From positions 49,000,753-49,064,752 of the forward strand of contig OY754469.1 in the NCBI GenBank assembly GCA_963575645.1: a stretch of DNA of 64,000 nucleotides. Direction: 5' to 3'. This stretch comes from Xanthostigma xanthostigma. Its lineage: Eukaryota > Arthropoda > Insecta > Raphidioptera > Raphidiidae. A program made the position numbers and the translations under genes. This document shows, piece after piece, positions 1-11,530 of the stretch; the first letter of the stretch is position 1; the number at the start of each line of letters is the position of its first letter. The notes under the pieces are model-generated. The model ran no database searches and was not told the origin of the DNA. It saw nothing but the letters and a program-made list of their open reading frames with translations.

Positions 1-246
1 TGATGCCATCTGACGGCTTAGCTCAACGCTTTTGCTACTTGCGCCTCTATATGACAATTTTAGTAAAATATTTCTTCGATCTGTCATCTGAGCTTCATAT
101 TGTAAGACAACAAAAAGAAGAATGTTACGAGCAGTGTGCAAAATTAGAAACGAATTGAATACCTGCAATCATATTTAAAAAATAATTTTGTAAAGTGATA
201 ATTATTATACTTATTTAGTGCGAATAATTCGCACAGGTCACACTAG
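1..246 (+). mobile_element. Helitron-like element, family A, 3' half
   Basis: This is the right-hand part of a non-autonomous element that enters from beyond the window start. Its end has the Helitron layout: a short palindrome (218-234, GTGCGA loop TCGCAC), an 8-nt spacer, then CTAG at 243-246 followed by T. Three more copies lie on the opposite strand at 38095, 42468 and 58695, and two of those also end in CTAG next to T. No Rep/helicase coding is present, so it would depend on an autonomous partner. The Helitron assignment is from end structure only. Confidence 0.65.
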
Positions 247-255
247 TTAGGTTGA

Positions 256-480
256 TAATAATATAATAAATTCTTCTAATTCCCAAATGGAGCATAGGGC
301 CTCTACGAAAATTTTGAATCGAGTCCTATCCTTTACCATATTTTTGACTTGAAGCCAGATAGTTCCCTGTTCCATAACTTCTTCACGAACAGTTCTGTGG
401 GTTCCAATCCAGGGCTCCAAGCTATGTCATCAGTGTTTCGTAGCGTGTGTCCAATCCAATTCCTTTTTCTACGATTTATA
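256..480 (-). pseudogene. RTE-type LINE, ORF2 C-terminal and 3' fragment
   Basis: Read on the minus strand, this matches the LINE tail at 12063-12330 base for base over long stretches. It encodes the motif RRKRNWIGHTLR and then loses frame through internal deletions. The RRxxWIGHxLR motif followed by a WNPQG block is typical of the end of RTE/BovB-type ORF2 proteins. The tail runs into a TTATTATATTATTA-type A/T repeat, as expected of a LINE 3' end. It is a dead, 5'-truncated copy. Confidence 0.7.
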
Positions 481-486
481 GTACAT

Positions 487-1423
487 TAGTTAGAGCTGTG
501 ACTTTTTAATTTTTTTTAGTCGGTTACCGGTTAATAATTTTGGAATAATCGGCACTCAAACAACTTAATGAGTGAAAATCGGTTACCGCTTAACCGGTTT
601 TTACATACTCATAACCGTGCCCCCAACGGCCCACACTATGAACGTCCAGAATCCTCTACCCCCTGCGCCTCTTCCATCTTCCTCCCCACACCTCCCAACC
701 GCTGCGTCTCCACCCCACCATGTTCCCACCTTCTCCTTTCTAGATATTTACCAATTCCATAAAAACTTGCGAGTGATTCGGAAAAATAAATCTGTCTCTG
801 GAGAACGATCTTTATATTCGACTTTTTTTTTCAGTGTTCCAGTTCGGCATCTCGACAAGGTCCTGTAGGAGCGTTGTGCGGTCAGGTCGAAATACTGCAG
901 TAGGGAAACGAATAATAAACGATGGTAATATTTCAAACGTGTACACAATATTAGACAAGTCTGTCTGTATGATGTAGGTGTTCGTAGTAGGCCTTTCCAG
1001 TCGCTACAAACGCCCCTATATAATACATCAAGTGATCGAGAAATATTCTACAGATGCTGGGTTCCACGACGCTGTCTGCAAAAAATCTGGGCTGGTAATC
1101 TTATCAAATGTCATGATTTTTATGAGCGTAAGAACAAAAATTCGATTCATTGTAGCGTCATGCGCGCCACTGCAAAGAAGAAGGATCTAGGGATTAGATC
1201 ATGTGAAACCCCGTCATATACCATATACTATAAAAACCGACTGTACAGCGATAGGCTGTGTTGGGTGAGAGGTATAGTGGCTGCCTCGTACGCAAAAGGT
1301 CGTAGACTTGATTTCAGCAGTTTTTTTTTTGCATTTATTATATATTCTATCTATATTTATTTATATTTTTTCAGTTTTACCGGTTCTATAAGTGGAATAC
1401 TAATTTAAATCAAATTTTACAGT
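487..1423. other. Unassigned repeat-like DNA
   Basis: No gene seen. The part at 500-600 has alternating cggttacc and taaccggt words, as in decayed inverted repeats. 640-745 is unusually rich in C and T on the plus strand. The short frames here have no recognisable protein character. Confidence 0.4.
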
Positions 1424-1625
1424 ATTTTTTCGTTTTGAGGTCCCACGAAACCAGGAAACATATTTTTGGAAAAACTCTGTTTTTTGGTTATGTGAGCACG
1501 ACACATGCAAATTAACTGCTCATCGGATAATTATTTTGGTAAGTTGATTTACATATTAATACGAAGTACCCTATTATTTTTGGAGAAAATAAGCGCATGC
1601 GCAGAAGAAATATAACGTTGTTTTT
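1424..1625 (+). repeat. Dispersed repeat, family M, diverged copy
   Basis: Shares 'catatttttggaaaaactct' and the ending 'gcgcatgc' with the clearer copies at 59630-59900, 53890-54085, 61637-61740 and 62915-63110. No coding capacity. The family's class is unknown to me. Confidence 0.5.
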
Positions 1626-1825
1626 TCAGCTCTATTTTTTATTCATTTTTTCAAGATAAATTTATGAGAAAAATGTGTAACCCTTATAGTTTCGTAAATA
1701 TTTTGTATGTATATGTGTAACCAGTTTTAATTCTGTAGTGTGTAGAGTAAAATGCACAGTATATTTTTTAATATAAATAACATTAGACTTACAACAAAAT
1801 TATTGTCGAAAATACACAAAAAAAA

Positions 1826-2250
1826 GACGGGTTGCACACCGGGAGTGCCGGCAGAAGTGAAAACTTGAATATTACCTCTACTCTCCATTCGTCTTACGAA
1901 TTTTCGATCAGTTTGCCCATACCTCTACTCTCCATCCATCTTACGAATTTTCGATCAGTGTCCTGACGCGAGTTTAACATTTTTTACTCATTACAAAAAA
2001 AGTGTGCAACGCCGCTAAAGAAGTTTTCACTTCAAAAATATTAGGCACATAGGAAATTATGCTTCATAAAGGTACAATCTAAATTGATAGATTTTTGAAG
2101 TGAAAACCTCTTTAGCGGCGTTGTACACTTTTTTTGTAATGGGTAAAATATGTTAAACTCGCGTTAGGACACGTGACCTCATTGAAAATTCGTAAGACGT
2201 TAATATTCAAGTTTTCACTTCTGCCGGCACTCCCGGAGTGCAACCCATCT
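1826..2250. mobile_element. Foldback MITE, 425 bp
   Basis: The two ends are long inverted copies: the left begins gacgggttgcacaccggg and the right ends cccggagtgcaaccc. The complementarity continues inward through 'gccggcagaagtgaaaactt' and, after a part without similarity, through 'aaagtgtgcaacgccgctaa' against its reverse near 2110-2135. A 60-bp segment (about 1876-1960) is tandemly repeated in the left arm only. Non-coding. Confidence 0.75.
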
Positions 2251-2536
2251 TTTTTTTAAAAGGACATACTGTGAACTATCAGCTTAGGTATGTATATCTA
2301 CATAATATACGTATGTAAAATAAGGCCGGCCTGTTTGATATATGAAGTTTATACTCCCAGATCGATAATGACGCCTCGGTATGGGGCAATTAAAATGTCG
2401 TTTAAACATTTGTAAACTTACTACAGTCTACCGCAGTGTGTCTATAGAACCATTGTCGTACGGCAAATAAGGGGCAAACGATCAGTGATTATTCATTACT
2501 TTAGAAGCTATGACGGTTTAAAATGCATAAAAATTA
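2251..2536. other. Unassigned AT-rich spacer
   Basis: No gene or clear repeat end seen between the foldback element and the tandem array. Confidence 0.4.
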
Positions 2537-3835
2537 AATCAGTTTAAATTGGCTATATCTCCGAAACTAAAGGAGTTACAGAGTTGCGGATGGTCGGAAT
2601 CGATTCAGAATGACTTTTTTTATAAGGTCGGTTATAATATAAAACCGGCCAAAAACCAGTTAGTGTCTTAAAAAGTCCCATATTTGCAAAACGCATGACA
2701 ACATGAAAATATTTACGATATTTGGAAAAATATATAAATGTCTCAGATATGCCTAATATTAGCGAGTCTTATAGAAAAAAGTACGCTGAATCGATTGGGC
2801 CTAAGTGCAATTTCGTATCTTGATAAGTTTTGACGCTATAAGTATGTGTAATATCAAAAGAATTTATTTTTCAAAAATTTCTCAATTTTGTAAGAAGGGT
2901 CCCCCTTCTTACTTTTTCTGTTTTTAAGAAAACTCACAAATCTATGAGATTCTGTTTACAAACGACTTATAACTGAGGTTATTCTTATAGAAAAAATCTC
3001 GCTGAATCGATTCTGACCACTCCCATACTTCTGTATCATTCGTCGTTTAGAAGTTACAGCGTTTTGATTTTTTTCCCAAATAATATAAATAAACGCACAT
3101 ATTTCTGAAACTAAAGGTGATACAAGTTTGCGGAATGTCGGAATCGATTCAGCTTGAATTTTCTATAAGTTCGAGTAATATAAAGCGGGACAAAATTCAC
3201 TTGGTGTCTTAAAAACTTGCAAATTTGCAAAACGCATATGAAATATGAAAAATCTGCGATATTTTGAAAAGTATAAAAATATCTCAGATATGCTTAATAT
3301 TAACGTGCCTTATAGAAAAAAGTACGCTGAATCGAATAGGCCAAATTCGTATCTCGCTTAGTTTAGGACAGTGACTTTTTCTATAAGTATGCATAATATC
3401 AAACGAAACAGAGCGAAGAAATTTCACAAAAAAATTCAACTTTGTAAAAAGGGTCCCCCCTTCTTACTTTTTCTGTTTAAAAAAAACACCGAGAAATCTG
3501 TAAGATATTGTTCACATACGACTTACAACTGAGGTTATTCTTATAGAAAAAATCGCGCTGAATCGATTCCGACCACCTCCGTATCATTAGTCGTTTAGAA
3601 GTTATGGCGATAATAAGTTTTTCTCAAATAATATAAATATATGCTCATATTTCTGCAACTAAAAGTGATACAACGTTGCGGATGGTCGGAATCGTTTCAG
3701 AATAACTTTTTCTATAAGGTCGATAAATATAAGACGGGTCTAAAATCAGTTAGTGTCTTAAAAAGTCGCAGATTTGCAAAACGCATGAAAACATGAAAAG
3801 ATTTACCTACGATATTCGCAAAAATATATATAAAT
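2537..3835 (+). repeat. Satellite-like array, about 2.3 units of ~540 bp
   Basis: The anchor 'ctaaaggagttacagagttg' and its variants recur at about 2573, 3107 and 3655, spacings of 534 and 548. Within each unit the order is the same: the anchor, gtcggaatcgattcag, ttataaggtcg, a block with gcaaaacgcatgaa, agtacgctgaatcga, and gggtccccc. A single related fragment lies at 11379-11530. No open frame runs through the units. Confidence 0.8.
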
Positions 3836-4087
3836 CGTGAATATTTTGACAGCAACTGTCACCAACAAATAGATAGGGATTGGTTAACAAGCCGTAGAAG
3901 CGATTGGTACATACAAAACGACACGTGAGGGAAATGAATTTCCGCTAAATTGAGTCCCCGCTTGATTGGTTTCAAATTAGTTGACTGATTGACTATGGAA
4001 TATATACATATAAATACAGATATAGGTCGATAAAATTGCAAGCTTGTACAATATGCATATGCATGTAAACGCAACGCATATAATATA
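3836..4087. other. Unassigned spacer
   Basis: No gene seen. The minus-strand frame that crosses it ends inside the neighbouring Helitron and has no protein-like features. Confidence 0.4.
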
Positions 4088-4357
4088 CTAGCGGTCCCGC
4101 CCGGTTTCACCCGGGTGTAAAAGAACGAATGGGGAAGGGAGCAACATGAGTACACATATTCATCTTAGTTTATCGAGATGAATGTTGTGTCCAAATTTCG
4201 TGATGATCGGAGTTACCGTTCACAAGTTTTTGTCGATAAAAAGCAGTATTTATACTTTTTTTAACTATTATTTTTTTTTTAATTATTTAAATAAAATTTA
4301 AATGTAAGCCTAAGAAGAAAGCAATGTAGAAAATAAAAAAAAAAACAAAAATATATT

Positions 4358-4430
4358 CGCCCAACGTAGGGCTCGAACCCACGACCCTGATATTGACAGT
4401 CGTGTGCTCTACCGATTGAGCTAGCCGGTG
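4358..4430 (-). tRNA. tRNA-Lys-like body inside a Helitron, probably a pseudogene
   Basis: The length is exactly 73 nt. Reading the minus strand, the D-arm region is GGCTAGCTCAATCGGTAGAG and the T arm is GTGGG/TTCGAGC/CCTAC, with one G-U pair. The body is very close to a eukaryotic tRNA-Lys. The anticodon loop reads CTGTCAA, which would give anticodon GTC rather than a lysine one, and the anticodon stem barely pairs. The first two acceptor pairs are also broken. A and B boxes are intact, so Pol III could still bind, but a working tRNA is unlikely. Confidence 0.6.
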
Positions 4431-4492
4431 TTGTATTCTGGCAGCGCTAATATGAGTATATTTAGTTAGTGCATTTCACCTGAATAGAAGCT

Positions 4493-5020
4493 TATATTTG
4501 AGATACATTTTGCAACATTTTTCATTAATGCTCCGCTCCGGTCGTAGCCTGATTTTATATAGCCTATAGCCTTCCTCGATAAATGGGCTATCCAACAAAA
4601 AAAAATTTTTCAATTTGAACCAGTAGTTCCTGAGATTAGCGCGTTCAAACAAACAAACAAACTCTTCAATTTGATATACATTTTGCAACATTTTTCATTA
4701 ATGCTCCGCTCCGGTCGTAGCCTGATTTTATATAGCCTATAGCCTTCCTCGATAAATGGGCTATCCAACAAAAAAAATGTTTTTCAATTTGAACCAGTAG
4801 TTCCTGAGATTAGCGCGTTCAAACAAACAAACAAACTCTTCAATTTGATATACATTTTGCAACATTTTTCATTAATGCTCCGCTCCGGTCGTAGCCTGAT
4901 TTTATATAGCCTATAGCCTTCCTCGATAAATGGGCTATCCAACAAAAAAAATGTTTTTCAATTTGAACCAGTAGTTCCTGAGATTAGCGCGTTCAAACAA
5001 ACAAACAAACAAACTCTTCA
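4493..5020 (-). repeat. Three tandem 173-bp units in the Helitron 5' region
   Basis: The word 'tacattttgcaacattttt' recurs at 4505, 4678 and 4852, giving periods of 173 and 174. Units are nearly identical, including 'tccgctccggtcgtagcctg' and the block ending in repeated aaac. Only the last unit carries the true Helitron 5' end, so the array grew by copying the 5' segment. Confidence 0.9.
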
Positions 5021-5153
5021 GCTTTATATATTAGTATAAGATAATGCGAACACTCTTGTCCACACTGGACTGGTATAGCACGAATTTAAAGTCTATTCGC
5101 TGTACAGTGAATTTAATTTAAGGCAGTTCACTCGCGACAGTCGTAGACAAAGG

Positions 5154-5470
5154 TATAATACGCGTCACGAATCTAAAAGGCTCGTAAGTTAGACGCTGAT
5201 GCGGGCTTGCGCTTGTACAGTTTGTTGAAATACTACAAACTCGCAACTAAACAAAACTAAAATAACAACAGCAACTTGACAATAGCGTACTCGACTGTAC
5301 TTGAAAGCAGGAAAGCGACAAGTGACAAAGGCAACGAGCGATCACCGACGAGCGCACGTTCCGTGCAGGTAGCTGGGATGTGGTGGCGGTCTCAACGGCT
5401 CTAAAATGTGCCTTTGCGACGCTGTTTGTGCCTAACTTCCGAACCTTTTAGATCAGTGGCGCGTATTATA
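5154..5470 (+). mobile_element. MITE, family G, copy 1 (317 bp)
   Basis: The ends are perfect inverted TATAATACGCG/CGCGTATTATA, extended by a ~35-bp imperfect terminal repeat (acgaatctaaaaggctcg against gaaccttttagatcagtgg). Related copies are at 36397-36652 and 39899-40394. The similarity with the 39.9-kb copy continues ~70 bp beyond the right end, so either the element is longer than its inverted repeats or the flank was copied with it. Confidence 0.75.
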
Positions 5471-6840
5471 TATAGCATAGTATAGTAAGTAGCAATAGTT
5501 AAAGATTCACCGTGCGTTTTTGTAGGAGGCTGTACTCATTTTTTAGCTGTATTTTTATATACTTACTCCAAATCATTTTTAGGAGTCATGCTTGCTAAAC
5601 GAAAGCACGAATTATTATACATGTATATATAAATTGCATACTCAATGTGTTGCAGTCCAGAAAGTAATACAAAAACTAACATGATTTTATTTGCCAATTA
5701 CCATAAAATATGGCTTTCAAATATTTTATGTTTGAATTTAAACGAGATATCGATTTGTACTCCAAATTTGTGAACTGCATTTTTTCTGTTGTAGTGTTAT
5801 CAAAAAAACTGGTCAAGTGCGAGTCGGACTCGCGCATTGAGGATTTCGTACTACGGAAAAGCCTTTAAAGTTGTAAAAAAAAAAGGCAAAAACAACACTG
5901 GGATTTAATCAACAATATTCTGCTTTCTAATGTTGTTCACCGATTGGAGCTGTTATTCTGGTAAAGTATGATACTTAGTAATAATATGACACCATGATGG
6001 TGACTTGATTTAAATGTTTGCGTTCATAAATTACTTACAACTTTTTTTATAATTGTATAATTAACTATTTTTAAGTATTTTATTGATACGAGTACCTTAT
6101 ATTGTATATAACTTAGAGCTTCGCACGTTAACAAAATATATCTAAAAACCATGCTTTTAATGGCCGCCCAAAAGCGTTAATTTAGGTAAAACAATTTTAA
6201 AAACATATTCGTGCTCTACTTGCAAAGATATTTCCAACGACACTTCTCAAGCTTAGATACAATTTAAAATTCCCCCCCTCCACTTACAAATATCGCGCCG
6301 CCCTCAATTTTTTTTTTGTAACTTTAAAAACGATTTTTGTCTTTGGGTCAAAGATTTGTGTATTATGCATGAATTTCAAGTCATCTTATTTCGTTTAGAA
6401 TTTAGAAGACGGCCGAACGGTCAACCATAAAAAATGTCTGTACAAGGAAAGCTATGAATACATTATAAGTAAAGCATTTTTTTGAAGACAAACTTTGTGA
6501 GTGAGTGCCAGACACAGTTAAAACTAATTTGTATATAGATCAGTTAGTTACGATACAATATCTGCAGTTAATTACTTCTCACATTAGAATGAACTTCATG
6601 TTTTTCTTGCTTAGGAGAATGGTGCAAAGTAAATCATTTAATTGAAACAACCGTATAATGAACATTACACTCATTCGGCGCTATTCTAAATAATGCATGT
6701 TATTATTTTTAAGGATCATAATATTCAGAACAGATCTATCCACTATGTATGGGGACTATAACTTCATATAGAATCACATAAAATTAAATTGTACTCAAAC
6801 AACAACAAATACTTAATTTACATAAAAAAATATTCTTTAT
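5471..6840. other. Unassigned stretch with a short lepidopteran repeat module
   Basis: The first ~70 bases repeat those after the 40-kb G copy. At 5811-5836 is 'ggtcaagtgcgagtcggact' with its small hairpin (GCGAGT/ACTCGC), a dispersed module I associate with lepidopteran genomes. No gene recognised in the rest. Confidence 0.45.
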
Positions 6841-7143
6841 TCAGCACGCGTGAGTAATATATAATTTCGGGGCAATGCTAAATTCGGGAGAAATAATAAA
6901 TTACTTCATGTTGACGCGTAGAGTGCGAATAATGAGCCGAAACTGTACGTTAATATATTACTGCATAGTTTCTGGACCAATAGTAACGCGGTAGCGATTT
7001 GTATATATGAAAACAGCATCGCAATTCAGCGAAAGTCAGGGCCATCTTGTGTGCATCGAGGGCGGTGGGTACGTCAATCAATGAAGTGATTTATTATTTC
7101 TCCCTCTTTTATCGGGGCCCCGATTACATATTATTCGTGCTAG
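6841..7143. mobile_element. Foldback MITE, ~300 bp
   Basis: The outer ends (tcagcacgcg / cgtgctag) and ~65 bp inward are imperfect inverted repeats, including ttcggggc/gccccga and gggagaaataataaat against attatttctccc. Non-coding. Confidence 0.65.
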
Positions 7144-7873
7144 TTGAATAAAGTATTATGTGCGACTATTGATTGAAGGAGAATATTCCACTCACGTGTT
7201 ATAGCACTCGTTACGCTCGTGCGGCAAATTTCACACGCATGGAATCTTCCCCTTCTCTCACTAGTCGCACAATATACTATTTCCAAGCTTCATTTTGGGC
7301 AAAATGCGCAGTGATATGTTGTTATTAAGTGAAAATTTATAAATGTCTATTTTCTGATTTCGATTTAAAATTCTATCACGCTTTTCTTATGGAGAAATAT
7401 GTGCAATTAGAAGGTCATTGTTAATGCTGACAATGCTTTCTGCAATGTAGCATTAAACAAATAATTTTACAACCTGAATCAATTTTAACGCAGTCGTTAA
7501 TTTCATCGGAAACGGCTCATAATAGTGCCGATTAAACGATATTTGTTGCACGTCTAAGTAGTAATAATAATACATTATACATCAATTAGACTTCTGTATT
7601 CAAGAGAACATTACATATGAGGTATTATTTGTAAGTGAAACTATAGCAATATCTAAATCAAAACTGAAGTGTTTGAAATTATTGCAAGAGACAGCTCAAT
7701 ACCTACAGTATGTTCCATTTAGAGACAAATAACTTATTGAAATAAAATAGCAACAGAACTAGAGAGAGATATTATCAGCAATATTCACCACTAACAAATG
7801 TTTTCAGTAAAATTTACCAATTTTAACTATCAATCACTAATTTATAAGCACATATAAAATTTTTATTTGTATA
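7144..7873. other. Unassigned stretch with a family N fragment
   Basis: 7185-7285 contains the words 'gctcgtgcggca', 'agtcgcac' and 'cacaatatactat', which also occur in order at 37430-37490. No gene seen in the remainder. Confidence 0.4.
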
Positions 7874-8452
7874 CAGTATGTAAACACGTAAGGTGCACAT
7901 AGGGAAATTAACATTGGGAAAAAATGACTGGATCAGAGTGAGCCTTGAAATCTTGTTGTTCAATTTGACAGATAATATTCTTTTGCAAAATGAATGTGTA
8001 GTTATACTACCGAAGAAAATATTCAAATGATTACAACATAATCGGACTTTTTTTATTAATGGGACATTAAATTCCCAAAAATACTTAAATATGGTGCGAG
8101 ATCAAATATCTACGCCTATTCGTGTTGAACCTAAAGGTATTGGGTCACTGTTTTACCAACGCGCATACGTCATACTAGTCAGATAATTTTTGAATGAAAT
8201 GTTTCCAAACAGATGGAGTTGTTTTTTTGTTTTATTTTTGTACAAAAAAAAAATAAAATAGTGATTTATAAGAGCTTTTTATTATTAAAAAAGCCAAGTA
8301 AAATAAAAATAAATCAAAATAAAATAGAAATCCTCAAGATTACCACGATAATTCAATAGAAATAACAATTAATGCAGTCATGGCTAACTCTGATCCAAGT
8401 ATTTTTTCCCAATGCTAATTTCCCTATGTGCACCTTACGCGTTTACATACTG
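7874..8452. mobile_element. Tc1/mariner-like MITE, copy 1 (579 bp)
   Basis: Terminal inverted repeats of about 65 bp begin CAGTATGTAAACACGTAAGG and the element is flanked by TA on both sides (7872-7873 and 8453-8454), as in Tc1/mariner elements. A second copy in the opposite orientation is at 16792-17365. The interior has no transposase. The short minus-strand frames in it are chance frames. Confidence 0.85.
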
Positions 8453-8639
8453 TAGAAATAAAACATCACATGGCATCTGTCATATTCATTTTATTTATTG
8501 CTGCGCCAGCAGTCGAATTTTTGGTAAGCGAGCTTAAAAATAAACTATTTAACAAAATGTGCACGCGTATGGTTTTAGAGAGCAACTTGATCCTGTTAAT
8601 CTTTACGTTACAGTCGGCATTTTGATTTTACATAATCCA

Positions 8640-8843
8640 CCCAAAGAAGTATAACTTCAAAGATTGAAACTAGTTCGTTTAAATACCCTTTCAAACAAAA
8701 AAATAATTATCAAAATCGGACTACTCTGTAAAAAGTTATGCGTGGTCATACATAAATAAAAAAAAAAAAAAAAAATTAAAAAAAAAAATATACGCGTCGA
8801 ATTGAGAACCTCCTCCGTTTTTGTTTTTCGTCGGTTAAAAATA
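8640..8843 (-). repeat. Dispersed repeat module ending in a 'cggaggaggttctcaatt' block
   Basis: On the minus strand it runs from ttaaccgacg through the GGAGGAGGTTCTCAATTCG block to 'gtaatccgattttga'-type sequence. The plus-strand counterpart is at 63161-63350. I recognise this as a common lepidopteran interspersed module. A 17-base A run (8760-8776) lies inside it. Confidence 0.55.
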
Positions 8844-9673
8844 ATAACACTATTGATCTATGCCCAAAAACGAAACATTATACCAGTATGATAGTATCTA
8901 TGCTGGATCAGAGAGTAAATGATAGAATATTTTAATCATGCTAGTAGTACACAAATAATGTGATGAAATAATGCATATAATTTTTTATAGCGTTCCAAAA
9001 CTGTTTCGGACAGTTTAATTAAGGCTTCCGCGCAGAGAAATATCGGAGTGGACTTCAGTTGTCAGCTGTCAAAATCTTCTACAGTCAACTTTAGCGGTAA
9101 CAAATTAATGATTCAGTTGTTTATTTGTACAGACTGATTTTGAAATACTTGACATCAAATATCGCTATATATAAACACTATGCTGCTTATAACAAAAAAC
9201 AAACTAGAATTTCTAGAGTTGTGTAAGTTGAATAAATTACCATTTTTTAATTCTCGTTCGGTATACGATTTTTCGATGCACTCCCGCAGCTCTAAAACCA
9301 GCGTAGCAACTAATCATTTTTCTATTAATTATTTTTGAAGTAAAACTTGTTTTGGGATGGTGTTGTAAAAACTGTCGCAATGGACGTACATCGTATACTA
9401 TAAAAATTGACTGTAGAACATTAAGCTAAGTTCGAGGCGTAACCTCAAGGTCGTAACTCCGATCTCGGTGGTCGATGCCGTTGTTATATTTTTGACAATT
9501 ATATCAGTTTCGCTGCTGTAGTGTGTAATACAAAATACATTTATTTTTTTATTTTCAAAATATTTCCGAAAAAAATTGAATTGACAATCCAAATTACAAG
9601 TCCTCTCTAACTAGATTTATTTTAGAACATAGGACCTGAGGGCTTGTAAGAGAGGAGCGATTGGAACTACGAT
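8844..9673. other. Unassigned stretch
   Basis: AT-rich, no gene recognised and no clear element ends seen. Confidence 0.4.
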
Positions 9674-10091
9674 ATATTTAATACCCTCTGTATTGCTAGC
9701 AAAGATCGGGAGAAAAACTTAAACACTACGGTGCAGACATTTATACGTCTGTCTCACTTATTACACTCTGACACTCATGCGCATGTCCGTGAATGGATGC
9801 CCGTCAGTTTGCACATGGAACTAAGCTGTGAAAGAGAGGTGGCTTGCTCTATTCCACTTACTATATTTGCCCCACTACAGACGCGACACTTGCGCACAAC
9901 GGGTCAAGTAAAAAGAAAGAGATAATAAACAGTGATTTACTGTCTCACTTTATGGGCCACGCTTCTACGTACGACCACTAGCAATATAGAAGTTAATAAA
10001 TATATGGGTGGCTTGCTCTATTCCACTTACTAATTGCCCCACTACAAACGCGACACTTGCGCACAACGGGTCAAGTAAAAAGAAAGAAATA
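9674..10091. repeat. 177-bp-unit relative plus a tandem X-Y-X' duplication
   Basis: 9674-9850 matches one unit of the 50.5-kb tandem array (ctacggtgcagacat, tgcgcatgtccgtgaatgga, gcacatggaactaagctgtg). It is followed by block X (9837-9925), block Y (9929-10005) and X again (10006-10087). A second Y follows at 10658-10737 after the family B insertion, so an original X-Y tandem pair was split. Confidence 0.75.
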
Positions 10092-10657
10092 AAAAAATTG
10101 GTTGTCTGTAAAGTCGGTTTACGGACGATAGTTTTACGTGATAACGTATTCCGTAATACATAACCTAAACCTCCCAAAATTTGGTTTCAATCCGCTTATC
10201 CTTGGTGTCGGAATGATAAGAAATGTCAAAAGTGACGTTTGCAACTGTCAAAGTATTATGTTCTAATAATAATTAGCTATTCCAATACTTAACTTAGAAG
10301 GCGTTGCATTTCACAAAATACTAATGTCAAAAAGTTGAATTAAACATTAGAAATGCAGCCGTTTTCATGTTGTATTTATACAGCTATTTTTCTATATAAA
10401 TTTGTATAAAAAAACTGTTTAGGCAAATTCTGTTATACGAAATCTATGTAAAATGTTCTCCTCTTTCGTTTAAGACTGGTTTCAAACCGATCTGATTTAA
10501 ATTGAGCGAGAAATTAGCAAACACAGGGTCAGGCGGAACGTTACGCGTTACGCGTTACGAACGTTAGGAACGTTACACTTTTTCGTGCATGCACCCGGTG
10601 TTTTATCAATTTATAAGATTGGTGATTCATCAATTTATAAGACGTTATCACGTCAAA
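10092..10657 (+). mobile_element. Family B element, copy 1 (~566 bp)
   Basis: It starts ...aattggttgtctgtaaagtc and ends gacgttatcacgtcaaaa. TTTTACGTGATAACG near the left end is an inverted partner of the right end. Flanks are the duplicated X and Y blocks, and the intact X-Y junction at 9920-9935 shows the empty site. It contains 'cacagggtcaggcggaacgt', present in every copy. Six copies are in the window. No coding region; class unknown. Confidence 0.8.
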
Positions 10658-10737
10658 AACAGTGATTTACTGTCTCATTTTATGGGCCACGCTTCTACTT
10701 ACGGCCACTAGCAATATAGAAGTTATTAAATATATAG

Positions 10738-11378
10738 GAACTACGTATCAAGAAAAGCATGACCTTAACTTATGAAATTTAAAAAATTACGATTTTTGCA
10801 ATAGATGACTTTTGTTGTGTTCAATTTCCATTGTGGGACGTGCATATCGAAGAATCTCGTTAAAGATTCTTTTCTGTGTTAAATGCCGACGAATATCTAA
10901 TTTTAGTATACAAAGAGAATGTTTCTCAACTGCAAACAACAGTAACTGAGCGGTGCCAAGTCGGTTACTTTTATCCGCGTTGATAAAGACAAATATAGAA
11001 ACAAAAGCTTACGATTATTTCCAACTACAAGCAACTAAATTTCCCTATAACATGATGTATTTGTCAGTTTGCAGACGGCGGCGATTCGTTACAATAAACA
11101 TAATGGCGTCGCAGCACAGAACAGTTTGTCTATTATGCGAGACAATGCATTCATTCAACTGGAACTGTAGTGCATTAGCTGAACTTTCTGGCAGACGCTG
11201 AACCTTTACATTTTCACAGATACTCATTTAATAGAGTCTGCATCGAGACTTCTCATAAGCTGGTTATTATTTTAATGTTATCGATAACTTAAGGCAGTTC
11301 ACTCGTGAAACGGCTTTTCTTAGGAATTTAAGAAAATTGAAGTATAAGGTCAATAACCGCACCTTAAAAAAATTTATA
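10738..11378. other. Unassigned stretch
   Basis: No recognised gene. Two overlapping opposite-strand frames around 10953-11227 lack protein-like composition or a plausible initiation context. Confidence 0.4.
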
Positions 11379-11530
11379 AAAACGCGTCTAACTCCGAAAC
11401 CAAAGGAGATACAGAGTTGCGGGTGGTCTCATTGGATTCAGCGTGATTTTTTCCTTAAGCGCATCGGAAGGCTCTTAGTGCCTCAAAAAGCCGCCGATTT
11501 GCAAAAACATCGAAAAACTTCAATTTTTTG
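11379..11530 (+). repeat. Single fragment related to the ~540-bp array
   Basis: Contains 'ccaaaggagatacagagttg', 'gattcagcgtgattttttcc' and the 'gatttgcaaaa' block in the same order as the units at 2537-3835, but diverged. Confidence 0.6.

Larger units (their letters stand above)
4088..5041 (-). mobile_element. Complete non-autonomous Helitron, 954 bp
   Basis: On the minus strand it begins TCTTATACTAATATATAAAG and ends with a GC-rich palindrome (CCCGGGTGAAACCGGGCGGG) followed by ACCG and CTAG. It sits between A4087 and T5042, exactly the A/T target of Helitrons. The 5' part is expanded into three ~173-bp tandem copies, and the middle carries a 73-nt tRNA-like body. No protein is encoded. Both ends fit, which makes this one of the best-defined elements in the window. 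Confidence 0.85.
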
